Positions 48,375-59,041 of a stretch of 64,000 bases of DNA are shown here, in pieces. The stretch comes from Bidens hawaiensis (taxonomy: Eukaryota; Streptophyta; Magnoliopsida; Asterales; Asteraceae). Each line of letters opens with the position of its first letter. The first letter of the stretch is position 1. Under the pieces are notes generated by a model. That model did not search any database. It worked only from the letters and a program-made list of their open reading frames with translations, and was not told where the DNA came from. The stretch lies in assembly GCA_021521415.1 (NCBI GenBank), contig JAIQDT010003815.1, forward strand, positions 62,001-126,000, written 5' to 3'. The translations under genes and the position numbers were made by a program.

Positions 48375-51300
48375 ACCCTTTTGTTTTTGTGTGCAGGTTG
48401 CTCTATATGATCCAAGATTCAACATGTGGATCATAGACTCAGGAGCTTCCAGGCACATGACTGGAAACATGAATCTCCTTTCAAGTGTCAGACAAATAAA
48501 AGGAGGTGCAGTTTCCTTTGCAGGAAATCAAGGAGGTTATATCACGGCCCAAGGAATTGTCTCTAATGGGCGAATTTCGTTTGAGAAAGTTAATTTCATC
48601 AAAGAGTTGGAGAACAACCTGTTGTCGATAAGTCAAATCTGCGACAAAGGTTTCAAAGTTATGTTTGACGACCGAGATTGCCACATCTTGGCTAAGGATT
48701 TCAACTTTCCTGAAGACAAGGTTTTAATGTCAGCTGCACGCCAGAGTGATCTCTACATTCTGGATATGGCTAAGGCAGGGTCATCGTCTCCAACGGCGAC
48801 ATGTTTTGTGTCCAAGGCATCCGAACGTGATACTGTCTTATGGCATAGACGGATGGGACACATAAATGTCAGGAACATGAACAAGCTTGTGCACAACAGA
48901 CTAGTTGAGGGAGTTAATCTGAGAAGCTTTCGTCTCCCTGATTCGTGTGTGCAGTGCAAAGCAGGAAAGCAAATAAAAAGGTCCCACAAGTCTAAGAGTT
49001 TCCACTCGATTGATATTCCGTTGGAACTCCTTCATATGGATCTTTTTGGCCCAATAAGCGTCAAAAGTATCTCTGGGCACTCATACTGTCTAGTGGTTAC
49101 TGATGAATATTCTAGATTCTCTTGGGTGTTTTTCTTGAAAGTAAAATCAGAAACGTTTGGATGTATACAACTGCTGGTTACAACTATTGAGTCTCAATAC
49201 AATCTGAAGGTTCGAAGAATGCGGTCAGATAACGGTACAGAATTTAAAAATGCGAATGTTGAAAATTTCTGCAAAGAAAAAGGGATCGTTCAGGAGTTCA
49301 GTGCTCCATATGTTCCACAAATGAACGGGGTTGCTGAAAGGAAAAATCGTACGTTAATCGAGACAGCAAGAACAATGTTAGCCGACTCAGTGTTACCTGT
49401 TACGTTTTGGAGTGAGGCAATTGCCAACGCCTGTTTCACATTAAATCGGGTAGGCATTGTCAAGCGCCACGGCAAGACAAGTTTCGAGCTTCTTCAACGA
49501 CGAAGGCCTAACTTAGAGCACCTGGAACCATTCGGAGCTCTTTGCACGTTACTTAAAAGGCACGTTGATAATAAGTTCGAGGAGAAGATTATCAAGGGTT
49601 ATTTTCTGGGTTACAGCGTACCTCTCAAAAGGGTCTTCAACAGAACAACAAAATTAGTTGAAGAATGGTACCATGTCGATGTTCAACGCTACACAGAACC
49701 AGCCAAGGGGACAGGAGAAGACTGGTTGTTTGATTATGACAAATTGTTCAAGTCTTTCAATCTGTATGAGATTGCTATTCAAATGATGTATGAGGCGCAA
49801 AATGCACCTCCTGATGAATCTTTGCAATCTTCAACTCATCCTGGTCCGTCATCATCTTCCTCCACAGAGTCTAGCGATCAAGTTCAAGAATCTTCCGAAT
49901 CTGAATCTGAAGATGAATCTTCAGCAGATGATGTACAATCGGCACCAACTCAGGTTACTTCACAACCTTCATCGTCAAATCAAGAAGTGCCGAATGCAGA
50001 TCAGCCTCTAACGTCTACTTCAGAGGCACCACAATCCGCTCCAGTTCCTGAGCCGAACTTAACTAACTTGGAACAAAATGTTGTCGTTCCTGACAATCCG
50101 GTTGTTAGGACTGAACGTGATCATCCACAAGACAACATTATAGGGGACATTCAACAGGGTGTCAAAACTCGTCGACAGCTGAATTTTGGTCTCTACACAG
50201 AAATGATGGAGTCAGGATCAGTTGCTCTTAATGCCCATGAATGCTTCTTAGCACAAGAAGAACCACACAGCACCACCGATGCGCTGAAAGATCCCAACTG
50301 GGTCTCAGCCATGCAAGAGGAATTATTGCAGTTTAAAAGACTTGGTGTGTGGAAGCTGGTGGATCTCCCCAAAGGACAGAAGAAAATTGGCACTAAGTGG
50401 GTACTAAAATGTAAACGTGACGATCGTGGAGTGATTGTTCGCAACAAAGCCCGCCTGGTGGTCCAAGGGTTTAGGCAAATCGAAGGCCTAGACTACAATG
50501 AGGTATATGCTCCGGTTGCTCGTTTGGAGGCAATCCGGATGTTCTTGGCGTATGCATCTTTCAAGAAATTCAAAGTATATCAGATGGACGTCAAGAGTGC
50601 CTTTTTGTACGGTCACATCGAAGAGACCGTATATGTGGCACAACCTCCAGGTTTTGAAGACCCATATCACAAGGACAAAGCCTATCTGCTCAACAAGGCT
50701 TTGTACGGTCTTCACCAAGCCCCGAGAGCTTGGTATAAAGAACTATCCAAACACCTTCTGAACAACGGGTTTAGAAGGGGAACCATTGACTGCACGCTAT
50801 TCTCAAAAGAAAAAGAAGGAGATCTAATTATGGTACAAGTGTACGTGGACGACATCATCTTCGGGTCCACGAATAAAACACTTTGTAAGGAGTTCGAACA
50901 AGTGATGAAAGAAAAATTTGAAATGAGCTCCATGGGTGAGATGAAGTTCTTCTTAGGACTTCAAGTTGATCAAAAAGATTCCGGTATCTTCATTCACCAG
51001 ACAAAATACGTCAATGACATCTTGAAACGGTTTGAGATGTTGAGTTCTTCTTCACAGGGAACTCCTTTAGAGGTTAATCACGGGATTAATCCTGACGAGA
51101 AGGGTGAATTGATCAATCCAACTCACTATAGAGGGATCATCGGATCTCTAATGTACCTGACTGCTTCTCGGCCAGACATAATGTTTGCTACGTGTCTCTG
51201 TGCACGTTACCAGTCAAAGCCGAAGGTCTCCCATCTGATTGCAGTCAAAAGAATTTTGCGTTATCTGAAGGGTACTCCAGATTGGGGTCTTTGGTATCCT

Positions 51301-51810
51301 TATGATGACAACTTCGATCTTCATGCGTATAGTGATTCGGATTATGGTGGTTGTAAACTCGATTACAAATCAACAACAGCAGGATGTCAGTTCTTTGGAA
51401 GTCGTTTAGTAACGTGGCAATGCAAAAAGCAGACGTCAGTCTCCACTTCAACAGCTGAGGCGGAATATATTGCGGCTGCCAGTTGCTGTTCTCAAGTTAT
51501 TTGGATTCAGCAACAAATGCGTGACTACGGTATTGAATGTTCTACTACTCCCATATATATTGATAATTCTGCTGCAATTTCAATTACCAAAAATCCGGTC
51601 CATTTTAGCAAAACGAAGCACATCGAAATTCGATATCACTTCCTTCGTGACTGCTACGAAAAGAAGTTAATCGATGTGATAAAAATCCCCACTCAGGAAC
51701 AACGCGCTGATCTCTTCACTAAAGCATTTGATAAACCACGGTTTTTATATTTACTAGAGATCAACGGCGTTAAACGTATATCAGATGATGTTCCTGAAGA
51801 TATCATTTAA
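48364..51810 (+). CDS. pol: pol of Copia-2, intact, 1148 residues (PR-IN-RT-RH)
   Basis: Polyprotein for processing, integration and reverse transcription. Protease: IDSGASRHMTG at residues about 23-33. Pre-integrase zinc region: HRRMGHIN...CVQCKAGKQ (160-205). Integrase catalytic acidic residues: HMDLFGP (about 224), RSDNGTEF (287) and VAERKNR (324). RT with YVDDI near 826. RNase H with SDSDYGG near 989 and TAEAEYIA. All motifs are present and no stop is seen. The ATG at 48,364 overlaps the gag end in another frame. The protein may instead be entered through the acceptor-like TTTTTGTGTGCAG ending at 48,396. Order protease-integrase-RT defines Ty1/Copia. Confidence 0.93.
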   Translation: MIFKPFCFCVQVALYDPRFNMWIIDSGASRHMTGNMNLLSSVRQIKGGAVSFAGNQGGYITAQGIVSNGRISFEKVNFIKELENNLLSISQICDKGFKVMFDDRDCHILAKDFNFPEDKVLMSAARQSDLYILDMAKAGSSSPTATCFVSKASERDTVLWHRRMGHINVRNMNKLVHNRLVEGVNLRSFRLPDSCVQCKAGKQIKRSHKSKSFHSIDIPLELLHMDLFGPISVKSISGHSYCLVVTDEYSRFSWVFFLKVKSETFGCIQLLVTTIESQYNLKVRRMRSDNGTEFKNANVENFCKEKGIVQEFSAPYVPQMNGVAERKNRTLIETARTMLADSVLPVTFWSEAIANACFTLNRVGIVKRHGKTSFELLQRRRPNLEHLEPFGALCTLLKRHVDNKFEEKIIKGYFLGYSVPLKRVFNRTTKLVEEWYHVDVQRYTEPAKGTGEDWLFDYDKLFKSFNLYEIAIQMMYEAQNAPPDESLQSSTHPGPSSSSSTESSDQVQESSESESEDESSADDVQSAPTQVTSQPSSSNQEVPNADQPLTSTSEAPQSAPVPEPNLTNLEQNVVVPDNPVVRTERDHPQDNIIGDIQQGVKTRRQLNFGLYTEMMESGSVALNAHECFLAQEEPHSTTDALKDPNWVSAMQEELLQFKRLGVWKLVDLPKGQKKIGTKWVLKCKRDDRGVIVRNKARLVVQGFRQIEGLDYNEVYAPVARLEAIRMFLAYASFKKFKVYQMDVKSAFLYGHIEETVYVAQPPGFEDPYHKDKAYLLNKALYGLHQAPRAWYKELSKHLLNNGFRRGTIDCTLFSKEKEGDLIMVQVYVDDIIFGSTNKTLCKEFEQVMKEKFEMSSMGEMKFFLGLQVDQKDSGIFIHQTKYVNDILKRFEMLSSSSQGTPLEVNHGINPDEKGELINPTHYRGIIGSLMYLTASRPDIMFATCLCARYQSKPKVSHLIAVKRILRYLKGTPDWGLWYPYDDNFDLHAYSDSDYGGCKLDYKSTTAGCQFFGSRLVTWQCKKQTSVSTSTAEAEYIAAASCCSQVIWIQQQMRDYGIECSTTPIYIDNSAAISITKNPVHFSKTKHIEIRYHFLRDCYEKKLIDVIKIPTQEQRADLFTKAFDKPRFLYLLEINGVKRISDDVPEDII

Positions 51811-52082
51811 ATTGTTTTCATTTTTTCTTTTCTTAAAAATTTGAAAAATCCAAAAAGATTTTGTTTTTTATAAATTCTAGGGGGAGAAAGGTTTCAAGAA
51901 AAACCAAAAACAATATAAAATACAAAAACCCAAAAACATTAAAAAAAAATTTTCAAAATTTTGAGAAGTTGATCTTGTTACAAGAAATGTGATAGTACAC
52001 AGACGCTATCATACTGAGACATCAAAAAGATTTGTTATTTCTGTACAGCTTATTTTCAGTTTTCTTATATTAAATTTTTATA
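51811..52082 (+). other. Spacer after Copia-2 pol
   Basis: A/T-rich DNA with an AGGGGGAGAAAGG purine tract near 51,878 that resembles the element's plus-strand priming tracts. No gene was seen. Confidence 0.5.
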
Positions 52083-52771
52083 CATCACTATCGCTTAAAA
52101 TTATGTCGGTTACCTCAGTTTGATGGACACATTTTCGGATGTGTTTTGGTCCTTACTTCTACTAGTAGATTATGAGGATAGCCATTAACCAGATGACTGA
52201 AAGTGATCGGGGCGGGTTTTGATGGGTTTTTATTCTTTCGCTGAAAAATAGTCGGTTATACTTAGTTAGAAGGACACATACTCGTATGTGGTCGGTCCAG
52301 TTGATCCATTGGATCTTCAGGATAGCCGTTTACCTGAAGACTTTGACTTGATCGGGGCGAAATAATTTAAACGTTATTTTTTTTTTTTTTAAAGACATTC
52401 ATATATATTCAGAAAATGAGAAATTGATCCAACCTTGGAAAATGATAGATACACTGATTCTGTGTGCTTAACTAGTGAAGTTATTAGGCTTAAAAGGCTT
52501 TAGAACGGTCATTGTGTGTCATGGTAGCTTTTTATGGTGCGTAAAAGTAGATGTGATACAAACTAAATCTACTCGATTTTACGTGGAAACTCCTTAAGAG
52601 TTTTGTATGTCTTCATATATATCTTTCCGAATGATAGGCAGAAAAGCGATTACCCAGTCATACACGAGCCCATAAGTGTTCTGATTCCCGTAAAGATAGT
52701 GTGTGAAGAAACTGCAGTGATCCAGATTCGGGACTTGCAATTGTTTACTACTCTGAAGTCTATGTAACATT

Positions 52772-52813
<42 letters not shown>

Positions 52814-53180
52814 ACCTTATGAGTGATTGAAACATTCTAGAGTTAACAATGTCAAGACTTCTCAATCATGGAGTAAGAAAGAAAACGGGAAGCAGATGAA
52901 GACACTTACAACCTTAATCAGACACTATGGGTCAAGGTCAATTCGGGGTGACTTGGGGAAAGCCAAATACGCTTTGAGAATAGATATGAGGCATCATAAT
53001 CTCTGAGTTGTTACCCACTTAAATTTTGAGACATAATTGAACCTAACTCGTATCACAGAAACGATGAAAACCATTTTAAGTTATTTACATGCTCACAACC
53101 TGTTTCTTTATGTCATAATACAGCTAAACACGGATCTGTGTGACAGTCACGTAATTAGTATGATTCCTGTTCGGATCTTT
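52083..53180 (+). ncRNA. Conserved structured post-pol block, Copia-2 copy
   Basis: Aligns with 40,171-41,280 almost end to end. The first hairpin reads ACACATT-TTCG-GATGTGT (52,127-52,144): relative to Copia-1 one T-A pair has become C-G and one C-G has become T-G, so pairing is kept. The CTTCAGG/CCTGAAG hairpin (52,315-52,339) is unchanged. A 38-base A tract (52,773-52,810) interrupts it where Copia-1 also has an A-rich run. There is no open frame of note, so conservation is not explained by coding. Confidence 0.55.
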
Positions 53181-53378
53181 CTCACAAAAAGAATATTCAT
53201 TATGTCTTGTTTAACTTCGTATATTCTGTTAAAAAAAAAAAAAAAAAAAAAAAATGAAAAATCTCGAAAAGTCTCAGTAGATAGTCATATACGTCTGTAT
53301 GATTTCTAATTATAGATCCTTCTCAACCAAAAATAATGTGTTTTAAATTTTTGTACAGTTGTTTATTTCAGTTTGAAT

Positions 53379-53413
<35 letters not shown>

Positions 53414-53429
53414 ATTTTTCAAATGTTTT

Positions 53430-54119
53430 TCCTCATTCGATCGAATAGGTTGCTATTCGATTGAATAACTCGATCGAATGGACAGTTTCGATCGAATCAG
53501 TGTGTGAGAGAATGCGAACAGTTGTGAAGAGACTCATTCGATCGAATAGAATCTCATTCGATCGAATGATCCAAACGAACAAGTCCATTCGATCGAATAA
53601 GTCCAAAAACAGTATAAATATTCAAACTTATTCGATCGGACAGAATTATTCGAAAAATATTACGGATTTTCTCTCTCAAATTTGTTTTTCTCAAACCCTC
53701 TTTTTGATCCGATCACTTTATTCAGTTTTTCACGTAGATTACAAAAATGTAAGTTTTACTTGTTTTTAACCGTGTTTTGATCGGGTTTTTTGGTCGTTTT
53801 GGTTTTCCGGGTTCGGGTGTTCTTCATTTCCGGGCTTCTGCTTGAATGAGTCGAATCAGTCTATTCGATCGAACGAGTTTCTTATTCGATCGAATGTGAC
53901 TTATTCGATTAGTAGTTCGATCGAATCAGAAGTAAATGATAAGATCTATCTCATTCGATTGTCTGTTATCGAACCAGATCTCATTCGATCGAATGAATAG
54001 CTCACCCGATCGAATGTGTTGCTCGTTCGATCGAACTAGTCCAGAAAATTTGAAAATTTTAAACGCATTCAGTCGTTTCGATATCTGTTCGTTCTAACAC
54101 GTTTAAGTTTACAGATTCA
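53430..54119 (+). promoter_or_regulatory. Internal promoter and spliced leader of the Copia-2 extra gene
   Basis: Five TTCGATCGAA copies (53,430-53,600) precede TATAAATA at 53,613-53,620. A candidate 5' leader intron runs from donor GTAAGTTT (53,749) to acceptor AGTTTACAG (ending 54,114), and it contains five more exact palindromes. After splicing the ATG at 54,120 lies six bases into the exon. The arrangement repeats that of the LTR: palindromes, then TATA. Confidence 0.6.
53613..53620 (+). promoter_or_regulatory. TATA box for the Copia-2 extra gene
   Basis: TATAAATA in the context AACAGTATAAATATTC, the same octamer as the LTR box and at a similar distance from the palindrome cluster. Confidence 0.6.
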
Positions 54120-57083
54120 ATGGCTGAAGTTGCAGAAGTGGTTGCTCCATTCAAAACGTCTATCAAGCACAATATCGTGGCTTTCCTGGACGAAAAGTCT
54201 AGCCACGGGAAGGATTTTGCAACAGTTATCAAATTTCTGAAGAGGTCAAGGATTTCTGGACCTATCTCGAGGATCGTTGAGCCTATAATGTCAATTCAAC
54301 AAGAGTTCTGGAGGAATGCCACGCACGACAAAACAGTCGTGCCGTCGGTTATTCGCTCCACGGTCAGAGGGCATGCCATCGTAATATCTGCCCAGGTAAT
54401 CCGAGAAGTCTGCGGCTTTGTAGACTTAGAATCAGACCCTACATCATTACATCCTGCGGCAACTAGAGGATGTTTCGCAAGAATGAAGTATGACGGCGAT
54501 CTCAATGCCGGTCTGCTTCACAAAGCCAACCTGTGCCCCGAATTCAAGTATCTGGCACACGTGGTGATGCATTGCTTGGGGCCTCAACGAACTAGCTTTG
54601 ACAAGCTGAGGGAAAGCATGCAGTTCACCGTAGCTGCTCTAGTGATGAACCGCCCCTACAACTTCTCTCAAATGACGTTTGGTCATATGGTGGAAAACAT
54701 CACGTTGAAACAAGGGAAGAGCGAGAAGTTTCTTCAGTACCCGAGGTTCGTTCAGATGATAGTTGATACTCAAGCACCGGGTCTACTGAAAGAAAATGAA
54801 GGTGATGTGGTGAAACTGGACCACATGAAGAATGAGACTCTCAACCGTCTCAAATCCTACAAAGAACGTCCCACCAGGCCACCACTCAAACGATGCTTCG
54901 GGCATATAGTCAATCCGTCCTACAGGGCCCCTCCGAAGAGGAAGTGGAGAAATGCTGCCAGTGATTCAGACGTCGAGAATTTACCGTATCAGGAATCCAG
55001 CGACGATTCTGACACTGAGGAGGTGGCGGCCCCGGAAGACACAAGGACAGAAGAGGAAAAACAGGCTGATTGGTATTTAAATGTTGAGGATCTGGAGGCT
55101 GGTGAAGAAGTTAGAGCCGAGAAACAACCGGCTGAGATAGATGCGACTGAAGAAAGGCCTGCAAAGAGGCAGAAGAAGAAGGTTACAAGAAAGTATCGGA
55201 GTTTATTTTCCGATCAACCACGTCCTTCAATGGTACCATCAGTTGGGACTTCTGCTGCCCCTCCTGCTCAACCAGCACAGCCACCAACACCGCAGTCAGC
55301 ACCACAACCTACTCCTCAACCTCAACCGGAAATGTCTATACCTCAAAAGGTTGCATCTGAAATTGCTGATCTTCACAAGGCTATGATGAAGATGTTATTG
55401 TTCAAGACAGAGCAAGAAGAACAGAATCGACTCAGAGATGAGCAGATTGCTAAACTTCAAGCTGAGAACGAAATGCTCAGGCTTGAAAACAGTCAGCTAA
55501 ATGCTACTGTCGCTGAACAAGGATCTTCTATCAACAAGCTGAAAGAGTCAAATCTAAGCCTTGAAGCAAAAGTGACCGAGCTGAAAGGAGATGTTCTTCG
55601 TCTGGAAGGTCCAACCAATGTCGATGTGGACACAGACGAACTGGACTCTTCTGATGATGGAGGTGAAGGTATTTAAGAGGAATTTGAGTGAATGTAGTGA
55701 CGACTTAAATGTTAAATCTTTTTAATTAATGATTTGTGTGTAAACTTAGTTTCATATGTGGTATTGTATTTCATGTTTATGATATTACATATGTTTATTT
55801 AAAATTTGTGTTACATTGTGGTTTTTAATCAACCAGGTGATGCTGATCCGTTTAATGTCCAACCGCTGCAATCAAAAACAGCAGCGGAATATTTCACGTT
55901 TTTACTGGACAATCCATATGAGCAGCAAAACTTCGCAAGTGGAGACTTGGAAGAAGGTGAAATTTCACACAATTTCACAGAAGAAGAACTGGAACAAATG
56001 TTTGAGCTATACAATGAAGAAACAGGCAAGTATCTGGCTTTGCCTTCAACAGAACAAACATCTTCTTCGGCTGCTACACCTGACTCAACATCATCTACGG
56101 CCGCTGATCCCTCTCAATTTGATGAAGTTGAAATGGAAGACTTGACACAGGAAGAATATCCAGAATACTACACGTCTCAAACTGACAATCTTCCTAACTC
56201 TGCAAGTTTCTTCCAAAATGTAACAGAGGAGGAAATACAGAAGAAGGCTGACAAAAGGTCAAACACAATGAAACAGCCTTCTGAAGCAGATCAAGCCGAA
56301 TTCGTTGAGAAAACAGAAGAATGCAAGAAAGCTTTCAACGCTATTCTTGAGAAGATAAGGTCCAGACGACAAGCAAAGCCGACCATTCCTCACACAACGT
56401 CTTATAAGATGAAGGGTCGTAGAACTTCAGGAGAGATTATTGCTTGGGCGTGTCTGAAGGATCTTAATTGCATTGCTATCAAGAGAGAAAAAGGGGTTGA
56501 GTACTTTCAACGTATCACTGACTTGAAGACTCTTCCTACTTATGATCTAAACCGTCTGAACTATCTTGATATGCTTTACGCCAGTTCATCTCCATTTGCC
56601 ACGTACTATCAGAGTGTATTGCGAAAGGAATACAACTCAAAATGGAAGATGATCACTCCACAGAGGCCAAAGAGATATACAAGTAAAAAGGAGATCGATC
56701 CGATCACCAACAGGCCAATGATTATCTTGAAGTACATGCCACCACTCACGATGAAGAAGATTCCTCTAAGAAAGATGAAGCAGGACTTCTACAAAGCATT
56801 CAGGCATTGGTACTATGATGGAAGACTGCATGAAGCAGTTATCGTGCTCAACGACAATGGAAATTGGAGCACAATTCGCATATTTGATCCTATGTGGCTC
56901 ACAAACTTGTCACGGGAGGATGTCTATACACTATACAAGACAGAGATTCTTTATGCCCCCGAAGACAGAGAGCAAGCATTAACGTATAGAAATGTCATTA
57001 GGATTTGCTTTGCCTATGACATACATGCAGGATCAAACTGGAAAGAGCAACAGAAGAAGTATGCACAAGAAACTGAAGCTTAA
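54120..57083 (+). CDS. Two-exon post-pol gene of Copia-2, unknown function
   Basis: Exon 1 is 54,120-55,668 and exon 2 is 55,837-57,083. The proposed intron (168 bp, AT-rich) has donor GAAG/GTATTT and acceptor AACCAG/GTGATG. Both junctions are phase 1, and splicing removes the TAA at 55,676, giving 931 residues. Exon 2 has no good ATG near its start, which supports splicing. Residues about 1-270 form a folded region with Trp and Cys; an acidic region follows; a KRQKKK basic cluster near 348 could be a nuclear signal; a Pro/Gln stretch lies near 390-410; a coiled coil spans about 425-500. The C-terminal 200 residues are again folded and basic. No signal peptide or membrane segment is seen, so it does not look like an envelope protein. 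It resembles ORFs often seen beside Asteraceae Copia elements, from memory only. Confidence 0.7.
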
Positions 57084-57431
57084 TTGTCATGTTTATTTTG
57101 TTTCTTGTTGTAATTCAAGGTTTAATCTTCTGATTGTAATTGTTCTTGAGTTGAATGTAATCTGTTTTGGAACATTGTGATAGATTGTGCTTAAATGTTT
57201 ATCTAAAAATTCAATTGACAGCTTCTCAGGATTTGCGGAACCTATGGTAAGTCTGACTGACTGAACCATTTGATCTTGAGAGAACTTCATGAAGAAAGGA
57301 GTTCGTGGATGCAACGTGCGCACCACTAGCTTTGAGAAAAGAGAGAGTGAGATAACTCCAAGGGGGAGTTACGATCGAGCAAGAGAACTCGATTGATTAT
57401 AAGTAAATAGAACTGGCTCCAAGGGGGAGTT
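57084..57431 (+). other. Short 3' untranslated stretch before the internal LTR
   Basis: No gene. Two AAGGGGGAGTT purine tracts lie near 57,360 and 57,421; the second directly precedes the internal LTR, as a polypurine tract should. Confidence 0.6.
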
Positions 57432-57880
57432 TGTTAGGACATGAAATGTCATGTGTATGTCCCCAGTTCTATCAGGATGGTTCGATATGAAAATAACGAT
57501 CGTGAAACCAAGTTAACGGACTGAAAATGTCAAAAGAAACTGATTCGATCGAATCAGTGACTGATTCGATCGAACCAGGACTCATTCGATCGAATGAGAT
57601 ACTCATTCGATCGAATCAGTATACGATATATAAACGAAACTTAGGAAATTTCACAAGGGAGAGCACACATTTCACACAGTCACGAACCTGCTACTGCCGA
57701 AAATCCTCTCTGCCAATCTTCGTCGTGTCGGTCTTTTCCTCCGTCCCTAGGTGTCAAACCGTCTTAGGAATCGTAACCGTGCGTTGTTGATCACCACCGA
57801 ATCGCCGTGTTAGAGGATTCCGCACTCTAACACGTTGCCCCGTGAATCGTTGGGAAACCGTGTCCCGCACCGGTCCGACA
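57432..57880 (+). repeat. Internal LTR (LTR2) inside Copia-2
   Basis: 449 bp from TGTTAGGACATG to GGTCCGACA, with a purine tract just before it and a primer-binding site just after. It carries four TTCGATCGAA copies (57,543-57,617) and a TATATAAAC box near 57,626, so it has the same U3 design as the outer LTRs. Its sequence is otherwise different from them. No second copy was found in the window. Confidence 0.82.
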
Positions 57881-57882
57881 AT

Positions 57883-57894
57883 TGGTATCAGAGC
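57883..57894 (+). promoter_or_regulatory. Second primer-binding site, downstream of LTR2
   Basis: TGGTATCAGAGC, two bases after LTR2, the same spacing as at the 5' end of Copia-1 and Copia-2. It marks LTR2 as a once-genuine 5' LTR. Confidence 0.88.
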
Positions 57895-58914
57895 CACGGT
57901 TACCGCTAGAAGGGTCTAACAACCGTTCTAGCAAGCCGAGCTCTTGATTTTATGCGTTCTGGACGTTAAACTGTTGGTGTGTTCTTCGTGTTCTTCGCGG
58001 TTTCTGGGCTGGCGTTGAAGGAGTCGAATCAATCCATTCGATCGAACGAGTTCCCCATTCGATCGAATATGCCTATTCGATTGACTGATTCGATCGAATC
58101 AGTCTTCCCGCTCAAAAGTGTAAAATTCAAACGCCAGTTTTCCCGCCCATTCGATTGACTTCATTCGATCGAATCAGATTGTATTCGATCGAACTGGTTT
58201 TCCCGCTCAAAGTGTCAAATTCAAATAGCTGATCGAACCAGTTCTTCATTCGATCGAATCAGATTGTATTCGATCGAACTGGTTTTCCCGCTCAAAGTGT
58301 CAAATTCAAATAGCTAATCGAACCAGTTCTTCATCCGATCGAATCTGTTCTTCATCCGATCGAATCTGTGCTTCATTCGATCGAACATGTTCCAGACCAA
58401 AAAAAAAAAAAAAAAAAAAAAAGAGTCTGGAACGCCCGCTTACACGAAAACTTGCCCAAGCCATTTTTATCAGTCGGGAAGTCTTCTGAAAAAGTTTGGC
58501 AAAAATAAAAATTTTTCGACAAAATTTCCGGGAAATTTTCGGTTAATTTTCGGGTCAGTGATGAAGATTTTTCTGGACATCCTATACAAGTTGATTACAA
58601 TCCAGAAAAAGTTTGGTGACAGTGAAATTTTCACTGATATTTGCCGGCAAAGTCAGAGCGTTTAAATGTTAAATGGTTAAAGCGGCAAATTGGGGCAATG
58701 AACAAAGCACAATCACCTGAAGGAATTATCGTTTACAAGTTTAATGGATAACCCCTTGTTCATTGAGCTTCTACAGTGGTGATTGTTATAAGAACACAGA
58801 AGAACAGAGAAAAGTGATTACTGATGAGTTAATATGTGGGGTAGTCAGGAGCATCTGACTATTTATGGGCCAACCAAGTTTAATTTATTTTCCGCATTCT
58901 GAAGATGTCAGCAA
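57895..58914 (+). repeat. Second leader-like region of Copia-2
   Basis: A palindrome-rich leader with about eight exact TTCGATCGAA copies (58,035-58,386), similar in part to 53,810-53,880. GTTCCAGAC and GTCTGGAAC (58,389-58,397 and 58,425-58,433) flank a 24-base A tract. No gene. A partial tandem repeat of TTCCCGCTCAAAGTGTCAAATTC lies at 58,199-58,315. Confidence 0.7.
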
Positions 58915-59041
58915 TGGAGATTAAGGAGGATCAAGCAAAAGAGTCAAATGTTCCTCAATCATTTCCAAGTTCAACAATTCCTGCAGAAGCTGCTACTGTT
59001 GAAGAAGTCAACGAAGTACTGTCAAAAGCAACTTCTGCATC
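58915..59041 (+). pseudogene. gag-derived fragment in the Copia-2 3' region
   Basis: 127 bp that align without gaps to gag positions 46,858-46,984, with about 15 mismatches (about 88% identity). It is preceded by CTGAAGATGTCAGCAATGGAGA, which recurs at 59,288-59,309. The divergence is much larger than between the outer LTRs, so it derives from a related element and not from a recent copy of this gag. Confidence 0.85.

Noticed and set aside
54120..57083. Envelope-like protein of a Copia virus
   Set aside because: No signal peptide, membrane anchor or fusion-like segment is visible in either exon; the acidic, coiled-coil and basic parts suggest an intracellular protein.
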